Assembly: GCA_964601325.1 (NCBI GenBank)
Contig: CAZRNA010000058.1
Location: 1 to 10,894 of the forward strand
Length of the DNA stretch: 10,894 nt
Direction of reading: 5' to 3'
Origin: CAVPLU01 sp964601325
GTDB lineage: Archaea > Thermoproteota > Bathyarchaeia > 40CM-2-53-6
The translations under genes were made by a program, and so were the position numbers. This document shows positions 1-5,853 of the stretch, piece by piece (positions within the stretch are counted from its first letter, which is position 1; each line of letters opens with the position of its first letter). Under the pieces are notes generated by a model. It saw nothing but the letters and a program-made list of their open reading frames with translations. It ran no database searches and had not been told where the DNA came from.

Positions 1-1
1 A

Positions 2-361
2 AGAGCGAAAGTCAAGCCGATGAGCCTTCTCTTGCATCTGTTGCCTCCTCCCGCTCTGATCGCCGGCAAGATACGAGGAAACGCCGGAATCTTGGTAGAA
101 GTCAGAGGGGAGGTAGCCGGAACACCGCATATGCACAAACTCTATGCTAGCATGTCGCATGACGAGGCGTTCACAAGGTACCATACAAACGCCACTTCCT
201 ATTTGACCGGAACTCCGGCTGCGGTCTGTGCACTTATGGTGGCCGAAGGACGCATTGAGAACCGTGGCGTGATTGTTCCAGAGTGCTTGAACGCTGAGAG
301 CTTCATTGAGAAAGCGAAAGACTTCGACATACATGTTCAGATAGAGACGTCCAGAGTTTAG
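2..361 (+). CDS. Saccharopine dehydrogenase-like protein, C-terminal fragment (5' end outside window)
   Basis: The reading frame is open from base 2, so the gene enters from the left and the ATG at base 20 is probably internal. What remains is the C-terminal catalytic-domain end of a saccharopine dehydrogenase / lysine-6-dehydrogenase superfamily protein. A beta-strand run (KIRGNAGILVEVRGEV, from about base 77) leads to a motif around STSYLTGTPAA-like residues (here TSYLTGTPAAVCALMVAEG), then a GVIVPE turn and a final helix-strand (SFIEKAKDFDIHVQIE). This matches the terminal layout of the complete gene that follows (PPSVVSEWQATGKIKEAGVFPAE), so the two look like tandem paralogs. The family uses NAD(P) to reduce or oxidise the C-N bond of secondary amines such as saccharopine. 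The Rossmann domain lies outside the window, so cofactor and substrate cannot be judged. The call rests on family pattern recognition. Confidence 0.72.
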   Translation, partial: RAKVKPMSLLLHLLPPPALIAGKIRGNAGILVEVRGEVAGTPHMHKLYASMSHDEAFTRYHTNATSYLTGTPAAVCALMVAEGRIENRGVIVPECLNAESFIEKAKDFDIHVQIETSRV

Positions 362-399
362 ATTCTTGTCCCTGTTTGGATTGCTTCGAGTGGGTAGTC

Positions 400-418
400 T
401 CAAATAGAAATCAAATAG
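400..418 (+). repeat. Tandem direct repeat TCAAATAG x2 with 11-bp period
   Basis: TCAAATAG occurs perfectly at 400-407 and again at 411-418, separated by AAA. The 11-bp period is about one helical turn. It lies 23-41 bp upstream of the dehydrogenase ATG at 441. Either copy could act as an AT-rich TATA-like element, or the pair could be a half-site array for a regulator bound on one face of the DNA. Function is inferred from position only. Confidence 0.45.
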
Positions 419-428
419 GCAATGGATA

Positions 429-434
429 GGAGGT
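429..434 (+). promoter_or_regulatory. Shine-Dalgarno site GGAGGT for the dehydrogenase gene
   Basis: GGAGGT lies six bases before the ATG at 441. It is the strongest ribosome binding site on the + strand of this window and fixes the start of the downstream gene. Confidence 0.8.
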
Positions 435-440
435 TAGATC

Positions 441-1634
441 ATGAAGACTCTGGTCTTAGGGGCTTCAGGGCAAATTGGAGCATACGCGGTTCAAGACTTG
501 GTTGAGTTCTACAAGGCGGACGTGATAGCATCCAGCCGGAAGCTGGTGAATGTCAAGAAGGCCATGACAGATCTCGGACTGGCCAAACGCGTCAAAGTGA
601 TGGAGCTTGACGCAAGGGACACAGATAACGTGGCCAAGATAGCTCAAGCGGAGAAAGTGGACACGGTCGTGAACTGTGCCTGGTATCAAACAAACCTCTC
701 CGTCATGGAAGCATGCTTACGCGCTGGCGCTCATTACACCGACTTGGGCGGGCTTTTCGACTTCACTTTGAAGCAATTGCAGCTGCATAAGAAGTGGAAG
801 AATGCTGGAATCAAAGCAACGATCGGCCTCGGCAGCACTCCTGGCTTAACGAACATTGCTGCGGCTGCAGGCGCAGCCAAGCTCGACAAGGTTGACACGA
901 TCAATATCTACTGCTCGTGGGGCAACACTCTCCCGACAAAGGAGGCGGGATGGCCTGGCTACTCGATACGAACCGTCATGGACGAATTCACGCAAGAGCC
1001 GGTCATGTGGCTAAACGGTAAACACGTCAAGCAACCGATCCTGTCAGGGGAAACCACTGTGACCATGCAGGATCCAATTGGCAAGATCACTGCGTACTAT
1101 GTGAAACATTCCGAGCCTGCAACCATCGGAAAATACGTCGGAAAAGGTTGTCGCAACGTTACATTCCGGATTGGATTTCCAAGCACAGATTTCGCGACCT
1201 TCAAGACTCTGAAGAATCTAGGGTTCGCTGACACGGCGCTCATCGCAATTGGCGATGCGAGAGTTTCTCCCCTGGACTACTTGACTGCAATGTATCAAAA
1301 CGCTATTTCGAAATCAAGGAGTGAGCGTCCTCCGCGCACAGAGTACGAATATGACGCGTTCAGGATAGATGTTTTCGGTCTTCGAAAGGAGTCTCCAACC
1401 ACAGTGACGTACCACATAATCACGTGGAACGACCCCAAGAGAGGAATATCCTCAGGACGTGACACCGCGGTACCTCCGTCAGTGGTCTCAGAATGGCAGG
1501 CAACAGGAAAGATCAAGGAAGCCGGTGTCTTTCCAGCTGAGGCTGTCGTTGACCCAATACCGTTCTTCATTGAAGTCGGGAAGAGAAGAATCAGAGTGGA
1601 AGAACACTCCGCAGAGACACGAAAATTCTACTAG
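441..1634 (+). CDS. Saccharopine dehydrogenase / lysine-6-dehydrogenase family oxidoreductase
   Basis: This 397-residue protein begins at ATG 441 behind a perfect GGAGGT. The N-terminal Rossmann fold shows the dinucleotide motif G7-A-S-G10-Q-I-G13 after a beta strand, an acidic/basic second strand near residues 27-33 (VIASSRK), and the family segment around residues 74-104 (VDTVVNCA, then AGAHYTDLGG). The IGLGSTPGLTNI motif at about 128-139 is typical of saccharopine dehydrogenase-like enzymes, as is the C-terminal GKIKEAGVFPAEAV segment near 356-369. Such enzymes act in the cytosol on amino-acid-derived secondary amines or imines with NAD(P)H. Relatives include saccharopine reductase, lysine 6-dehydrogenase and carboxynorspermidine synthase. 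Close placement beside a paralog and a polyamine-type importer makes an amine or polyamine substrate attractive, but that is inference. The family call is firm; the exact reaction is open. Confidence 0.85.
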   Translation: MKTLVLGASGQIGAYAVQDLVEFYKADVIASSRKLVNVKKAMTDLGLAKRVKVMELDARDTDNVAKIAQAEKVDTVVNCAWYQTNLSVMEACLRAGAHYTDLGGLFDFTLKQLQLHKKWKNAGIKATIGLGSTPGLTNIAAAAGAAKLDKVDTINIYCSWGNTLPTKEAGWPGYSIRTVMDEFTQEPVMWLNGKHVKQPILSGETTVTMQDPIGKITAYYVKHSEPATIGKYVGKGCRNVTFRIGFPSTDFATFKTLKNLGFADTALIAIGDARVSPLDYLTAMYQNAISKSRSERPPRTEYEYDAFRIDVFGLRKESPTTVTYHIITWNDPKRGISSGRDTAVPPSVVSEWQATGKIKEAGVFPAEAVVDPIPFFIEVGKRRIRVEEHSAETRKFY

Positions 1635-1653
1635 ATATTCTCTTCCCCAAAGT

Positions 1654-1687
1654 CTTAAAGCTGAATCACAAGTGACCTATGTGTGAT
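1654..1687 (+). promoter_or_regulatory. Putative promoter and ribosome binding site of potD
   Basis: A TATA-like CTTAAAG at 1654-1660 lies about 38 bp before the TTG start at 1693, which predicts a transcript start near 1680-1685. GTGAT at 1683-1687, part of the archaeal GGTGATC anti-anti-SD, sits five bases before the TTG. The 15-mer TTAAAGCTGAATCAC (1655-1669) recurs with one mismatch at 10186-10200, ahead of another gene. This suggests potD has its own promoter despite the short 58-bp gap to the preceding gene. Confidence 0.5.
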
Positions 1688-1692
1688 GTTCC

Positions 1693-2838
1693 TTGAGCAA
1701 GTCTAGTCGAAGAGACTTCGTGAAGATGGCGGCTACTGGAGTCGTCGGAGCGGCTGTCGGTGCTGTCGCTGGCAACTACTATGGTGCGCAGACGACACTT
1801 AGCCAAGAAGAGAGTCTCAAAGCTGAACTTGAGAATCTGAAGAAGAAGATCCCCGTCCAACCAGAAGGCGAGGTTAGAGTCTACACTTGGAGTGAGTACA
1901 TCGCCGAGTATCTAATCGATATCTTCAAGATGAACACGGGAATCAATGTCGTATACGACACGTACGAGAGTACAGACGAAATGAGGGCAAAGGTCACTCC
2001 TGGACACAGTGGCTACGACGTCGTTATGATCACTGACTACATGATTCCAGAGTTCGTCGATCTCGGACTGCTGGCTGAACTCGACTCCGCGCTGCTTCCG
2101 AATGTGATCCATTTAGATGATAAATTCAAGAATCCTGACTATGATCCCGGCAACAAGCATTCCATGCCATATCTTTGGGGAACAACTGGGATCGGTTGGA
2201 ACTCGGCGAAGGTTGATAATGTCACGAGTTGGGCGGACATCTTCGAACCTGCAAGAGTGCAGAAGTACAACAAGACAGTGACGATGCTCGACGACATGAG
2301 GGAAACGATCGGCGCAGCCATGAAGTATCTGGGCTATTCTCTGAACGACCTGGACGACGCTCATCTAAGCGAAGCAAAACAGATCTTGCTAGCTCAGAAA
2401 CCCTACCTCGCGAAGTACACAGGAGCTCTTGAGTATATCCCCGGACTCTCTGGTGGGAGATTCATGATCTCCCACGCATACAACGGAGATGTTTTCGTTG
2501 CGGTAGCGGACAACCCTGACGTGAAGTACACGATCCCAGACGAGGGTTGCACTCTCTGGGTGGATAACATGACGGTTCTCAAGGACGCACCGCACCCTGT
2601 TGCAGCGCATGCGTGGATCAACTACATCTTGGATCCAACTGTAATGGCCATAATATCGAATGCAAGATACTACGCAAACCCCAACAAAGACTCGGTTCCT
2701 TTCTTGAACCAGGACGTGGTCGGAGACCCATCAATCTACCCGCCTGAAGACGTGTACAAGAAACTTGAGATCATGAAACCGGTGACAGCGGCAGAGTTGG
2801 AGAAGTATCAGACAGTATGGCTTGACGTAGTCGGTTAG
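1693..2838 (+). CDS. potD: Spermidine/putrescine-type ABC transporter substrate-binding protein, Tat-exported
   Basis: This is a 381-residue extracytoplasmic solute receptor. It starts at TTG 1693; a stop lies three codons upstream, and only this start keeps the twin-arginine motif S5-R-R-D-F-V-K11. A hydrophobic run (13-27) follows, then a short charged helix (about 37-52) and the binding domain from about 60. There is no lipobox cysteine, so it is either cleaved or anchored by the uncleaved signal. Aligned by eye to E. coli PotD, the ligand-pocket residues appear retained: W66 and Y69 (in YTWSEY), T114/Y116, D201 and E204 (in DDMRE), W289 and D291 (in LWVDN), and Y327. E. coli Trp229 appears as Y263. 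The retained acidic residues fit a polyamine or other cationic amine ligand. It is first in the potDABC cluster, 63 bp before the ATPase gene. Confidence 0.9.
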   Translation: MSKSSRRDFVKMAATGVVGAAVGAVAGNYYGAQTTLSQEESLKAELENLKKKIPVQPEGEVRVYTWSEYIAEYLIDIFKMNTGINVVYDTYESTDEMRAKVTPGHSGYDVVMITDYMIPEFVDLGLLAELDSALLPNVIHLDDKFKNPDYDPGNKHSMPYLWGTTGIGWNSAKVDNVTSWADIFEPARVQKYNKTVTMLDDMRETIGAAMKYLGYSLNDLDDAHLSEAKQILLAQKPYLAKYTGALEYIPGLSGGRFMISHAYNGDVFVAVADNPDVKYTIPDEGCTLWVDNMTVLKDAPHPVAAHAWINYILDPTVMAIISNARYYANPNKDSVPFLNQDVVGDPSIYPPEDVYKKLEIMKPVTAAELEKYQTVWLDVVG

Positions 2839-2843
2839 CTTCT

Positions 2844-2874
2844 AGCGTGAGTTCAAGCTAAATAGTCTCACGCT
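2844..2874. promoter_or_regulatory. Perfect 8-bp inverted repeat in the potD-potA gap, flanking a TATA-like sequence
   Basis: AGCGTGAG (2844-2851) and CTCACGCT (2867-2874) form a perfect inverted repeat around a 15-nt spacer, starting five bases after the potD stop. As RNA it can fold into a stem-loop followed by a pyrimidine-rich tract (CCCTCTTTCCC, about 2876-2886). That would suit partial termination or 3'-end protection, giving more binding protein than ATPase. The spacer also contains CTAAATAG (2858-2865), about 40 bp before the potA ATG, so the arms could instead be operator half-sites around a promoter. The sequence alone does not separate these options. Confidence 0.6.
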
Positions 2875-2901
2875 GCCCTCTTTCCCAGCCTGGTCCACAG
2901 A

Positions 2902-3957
2902 ATGTTCGAAGTCGAACTCATCGACGTCACCAAACGCTTTGGTACAGTAACCGCTGTCGACCACGTCTCTCTTGGCGTGAGGAAGAACGAGTTCTACTCT
3001 TTCCTAGGCCCGAGTGGCTGCGGGAAAACCACAACTCTGAGAATCATCGCTGGTTTCGAGGACCCGGACGAGGGAACTCTCAAGCTCGGCGAGACGGTCG
3101 CGAATGATATTCCGCCATACAAGAGGAACGTCGGCATAGTCTTCCAACACCTCGCACTCTTCCCTCACATGAGTGTCTTCGACAACATAGCGTTCGGGCT
3201 CAAGATGGCCAAGGTCGCAAAAGAGGCGATAAAGAAGAAAGTGAACCAATCCCTCGAGTTGGTCGGTCTTCCGGATCTCGGGAACAGAAGGATCCATCAG
3301 CTTAGTGGAGGACAACAGCAGAGAGTGGGAATTGCGAGGGCGATGGTGAAAGAGCCTGGCGTCCTATTGTTGGACGAGCCTCTTGGGCCGCTTGATCTGA
3401 AGATCAGGCAGCACATGCAACTTGAGCTCAAGAGGATTCAGAGACAGGTAGGGACGACTTTCATCTACGTTACGCACGACCAAGGCGAAGCTCTGACTAT
3501 GTCGGACAACATTGCTGTGATGAACGCGGGGAAGGTGGATCAGATCGGCTCTCCGAGAGAGATCTATGATAAGCCGAAGACTCAGTTCGTGGCGAACTTT
3601 ATTGGCGAGACCAATTTCTTGGATGGAAACCTAGGAGCGTCGGCGGAGTTCGCATGCAAGAGCCTGCCTCATCCGATCTTGGTCGATCGCGAGGAGTGGC
3701 TGGGTGAGGGCGTTCTCTCGATTAGACCAGAGAGAGTGAGCATAGGACCAGGCCTCAAGGGATTGGACAACTTGTTTGAGGCAAAAGTGGAAGACATCGT
3801 CTATCAAGGGTCGTATGTGTCTGTTTCTGTCAGAGTGGGCGACAATTTGCCGTTAAAGATCCGAGCTAATCCGACGGTTCCATTGAAGATGGGTGAGAAG
3901 ACGCACATAGGTTGGAACAAGATAGACGCGACGGTGATCAAGCTCGAAAAACACTGA
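2902..3957 (+). CDS. potA: Spermidine/putrescine-type ABC transporter ATP-binding protein
   Basis: This 351-residue cytoplasmic ATPase powers the importer. All nucleotide-binding motifs are intact and in order: Walker A GPSGCGKT (36-43), Q-loop glutamine Q82 in VFQHLALFP, signature LSGGQ (134-138), Walker B LLLDEP (155-160), D-loop LGPLD (161-165) and switch histidine H192 in THDQGEA. Residues from about 240 form the C-terminal TOBE-type domain usual in PotA/MalK-like ATPases (RPERVSIG near 275-282, YQGSYVSVSVRVG near 301-313). The length is normal for PotA. The ATG at 2902 is the only start that gives the standard N-terminus; no strong ribosome binding site is visible ahead of it. Position between potD and the permeases supports the PotA assignment over maltose- or iron-type relatives. 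Confidence 0.92.
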   Translation: MFEVELIDVTKRFGTVTAVDHVSLGVRKNEFYSFLGPSGCGKTTTLRIIAGFEDPDEGTLKLGETVANDIPPYKRNVGIVFQHLALFPHMSVFDNIAFGLKMAKVAKEAIKKKVNQSLELVGLPDLGNRRIHQLSGGQQQRVGIARAMVKEPGVLLLDEPLGPLDLKIRQHMQLELKRIQRQVGTTFIYVTHDQGEALTMSDNIAVMNAGKVDQIGSPREIYDKPKTQFVANFIGETNFLDGNLGASAEFACKSLPHPILVDREEWLGEGVLSIRPERVSIGPGLKGLDNLFEAKVEDIVYQGSYVSVSVRVGDNLPLKIRANPTVPLKMGEKTHIGWNKIDATVIKLEKH

Positions 3958-4099
3958 CGAAACTCAAGTCGCAACAACTGAGCCGGTTCGGAAGAAACCC
4001 CGCAGGTTCACTGTTGCACTTCTGGCTTCGCCTACGGCGATTTACCTAGCCATCTTCTTTTTCACACCGTTTGCCATCGTTGTTCTCTACTCTCTTGGA
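3938..4099 (+). other. In-frame coding extension of potB (N-terminus and first membrane helix) without a canonical start codon
   Basis: The potB frame is open for 54 codons upstream of ATG 4100, back to a TGA at 3935-3937. This extension encodes a basic stretch (VRKKPRR, codons from 3986) and then a clear membrane helix (AIYLAIFFFTPFAIVVLYSLG, 4037-4099), the standard first helix of PotB permeases. No ATG, GTG or TTG occurs in it. CTG 4022 is a possible non-AUG start that keeps the whole helix. GGTGATC at 3933-3939 is a good ribosome binding site, but it is followed seven bases later by AAA (3947) rather than a start codon. Confidence 0.7.
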
Positions 4100-4843
4100 A
4101 TGATCGACATCCTGAGACAGTTCAGATTTGACGCGACGCTTCGCTACTACGTGGACTTCTTCAGTACAGTCGTGCCCTCAGTTTTCAGCCGGTCGTTGCT
4201 GATGGCGCTTGCGACAACGGCTGCATGCCTTCTGCTCGGCTATCCAATGTCTTACTACATCGCGGTGAAGGGTGGGCGTCGAAAAGAGACGCTGATGTTG
4301 CTTGTGATCATTCCATTCTGGGTCAGTTTTCTACTTCGAACTTATGCACTCATGACAATTCTTGATGTGAATGGAATCATAAACGTGGCACTGCTCAGCC
4401 TGGGCCTGATCTCCCAGCCTCTGAACTTAATGTATAACATACAGGCTGTTCTGCTGGGAATGATCTACAACTACCTGCCGTTCATGATCCTGCCACTCTA
4501 CGCCTCAATGGAGAAATTGGATCAGTCGCTCTTGGAGGCTGCGGGCAGCCTAGGCGCAGGACCCGCCGAATCGTTTCTCAACGTAACGTTGCCATTGACC
4601 ATGTCTGGAATAGGCGCTGGATCAATCCTCGTCTTCGTTCCTTCCGTGGGCGAGTTCATAATACCTCAACTGCTCGGAGGAACGGAGTCCTTCATGATTG
4701 GCAACCTCATCTGGACACTCTTCCTCAAGGCTCGTAACCTCTGGTTCGGATCCGCCGTTTCGATAGTCCTGATCGCTCTCGTCGTATTGATGGTCGGACT
4801 TTACATGAAGTACGTCACGAAAGGTGAGGAGATGGCCATATGA
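4100..4843 (+). CDS. potB: Spermidine/putrescine-type ABC transporter permease (first permease)
   Basis: This integral membrane permease of the importer has 247 residues from ATG 4100, the first canonical start. That start is almost certainly too late, because the first transmembrane helix is encoded just upstream in the same frame (see 3938-4099). The true protein is probably about 270-300 residues, the usual PotB size. Further hydrophobic segments lie near residues 32-55, 64-88, 114-136, 169-190 and 217-239. The ATPase-docking EAA loop is present: EAAGSLGAGPAESFLNVTLP (146-165). The gene ends by overlapping potC with ATGA (4840-4843), which implies translational coupling. The paired homologous permease next door and the adjacent PotD/PotA place it in the PotBC heterodimer. 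The family assignment is secure; the start is not. Confidence 0.88.
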   Translation: MIDILRQFRFDATLRYYVDFFSTVVPSVFSRSLLMALATTAACLLLGYPMSYYIAVKGGRRKETLMLLVIIPFWVSFLLRTYALMTILDVNGIINVALLSLGLISQPLNLMYNIQAVLLGMIYNYLPFMILPLYASMEKLDQSLLEAAGSLGAGPAESFLNVTLPLTMSGIGAGSILVFVPSVGEFIIPQLLGGTESFMIGNLIWTLFLKARNLWFGSAVSIVLIALVVLMVGLYMKYVTKGEEMAI

Positions 4844-5616
4844 AGAGAAAAACTGGGGACACGATACTCAAGGGCTACTCCTTCCTTCTCTATGCCTTTC
4901 TCTACGCTCCGATACTGATCATGGTGGTCTTCTCTTTCAATGACTCCAAGCTGCTTGCTGTCTGGCGTGGCTTCTCGCTCAGATGGTATGATACGCTACT
5001 GGCAGACGCAACTGTCTGGACAGCTTTCTACAATAGTATCTGGGTCGCCGGACTAACGACCGTAGTATCGACGGTTCTAGGCACAATGGTGGCTTTTGCC
5101 ATGATCAGGTACAGTTTCCGGGGCAAATCAATCCTAGACAGTTCATTGTACTTCCCAGTGGTTATTCCAGAGATTACAGAAGCGCTCTCTCTCTTGCTTT
5201 TCTACGTCTTCACTGGGATACCGCTTGGAGCAGTGACAGTAGTCATAGGCCACATCGCATTCTCGATCTCCTACGCTACGATAGTGATCAGATCAAGGCT
5301 CGTCGGATTCGACCGGTCCGTTGAGGAAGCTGCAAGATCTCTCGGCGCCAACGAACTTCGAACATTCTATCATGTCACATTGCCGCTAATACTTCCCGGT
5401 GTCATAGCCGGTGGACTTCTCGCTTTCACCGTCTCGTATGATGACTTCGTGAAGACCGCGTTTACGGCAGGGCCAGGGTTCCAGACTCTCCCGTTAAGGA
5501 TCTATGCGATGGCAAGCAGAGGAGGCGTCTCACCTCTTCTCAACGCCTTGGCGACGATAACACTCGCCGTATCACTGTGTCTTGCTGTGGTGAGGCTACG
5601 TCTCTCTAAGAATTAG
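4840..5616 (+). CDS. potC: Spermidine/putrescine-type ABC transporter permease (second permease)
   Basis: This 258-residue membrane permease partners PotB. ATG 4840 overlaps the potB stop by four bases, and GGTGAGG (4823-4829) ten bases upstream is a credible ribosome binding site. About six hydrophobic segments are visible (roughly 13-33, 64-88, 103-125, 131-151, 182-203 and 233-252). The early FSFNDSK segment after the first helix (31-37) is typical of PotC. The EAA loop EAARSLGANELRTFYHVTLP (163-182) is intact and contacts the ATPase. The motif VSYDDFVKTAF (198-208) corresponds to the PotC signature LSFDDFVIS-type region. The length is normal. It is the last gene of the transporter; a 237-bp gap follows. 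Confidence 0.92.
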   Translation: MKRKTGDTILKGYSFLLYAFLYAPILIMVVFSFNDSKLLAVWRGFSLRWYDTLLADATVWTAFYNSIWVAGLTTVVSTVLGTMVAFAMIRYSFRGKSILDSSLYFPVVIPEITEALSLLLFYVFTGIPLGAVTVVIGHIAFSISYATIVIRSRLVGFDRSVEEAARSLGANELRTFYHVTLPLILPGVIAGGLLAFTVSYDDFVKTAFTAGPGFQTLPLRIYAMASRGGVSPLLNALATITLAVSLCLAVVRLRLSKN

Positions 5617-5853
5617 CCGAATCCCTTGTCTATTGAAGAAGCCATGCATTTGCTCTTAGATGCTGCCTAGCCTGCAGAGTCGATGTTAGTGGACACGCAC
5701 TCTCCGAAGCTGTCCCGCTCAGCAGATAGTTGCTGCTTGTTCTTGGTGCAAAGGGAGGCAAGTGAAACCTCAACTGGGTGTTGCCCGGGTCGCATACGTG
5801 TGATGTACATAATCGTTAAATGAATTCTGGATGCAAGTCCTCGTGATTGAGTC
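5617..5853. other. Intergenic region with weak hairpins and a promoter
   Basis: This 237-bp stretch between potC and the aminotransferase has no convincing reading frame or tRNA. Two weak hairpins are visible. One is CAGCA/TGCTG around GATAGT (5720-5735), followed by a T-rich CTTGTTCTT that could help terminate the pot transcript. The other is GGCAA/TTGCC (5757-5785), with an inner ACC/GGT pairing. The right end carries the aminotransferase promoter. A small RNA or riboswitch cannot be excluded, but nothing specific supports one. Confidence 0.35.
5815..5847 (+). promoter_or_regulatory. Putative promoter and ribosome binding site of the aminotransferase gene
   Basis: GTTAAATGA (5815-5823) is a TATA-like box. 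Its TTAAA begins exactly 38 bp before the TTG start at 5854, the same spacing as in front of potD. GTGAT at 5843-5847 sits six bases before the TTG, again as in potD, and supports the TTG start. The predicted leader is very short. Confidence 0.5.

Noticed and set aside
20..22. ATG at base 20 as the true start of the first gene
   Set aside because: The frame is open to the window edge, and the product would lack the nucleotide-binding domain that the family requires.
3004..3315. 103-codon antisense frame in potA
   Set aside because: It is a shadow of the conserved ATPase motif region.
5720..5785. Strong terminator or structured RNA after potC
   Set aside because: The stems are only five base pairs with long or unpaired loops, so they are noted as weak hairpins only.
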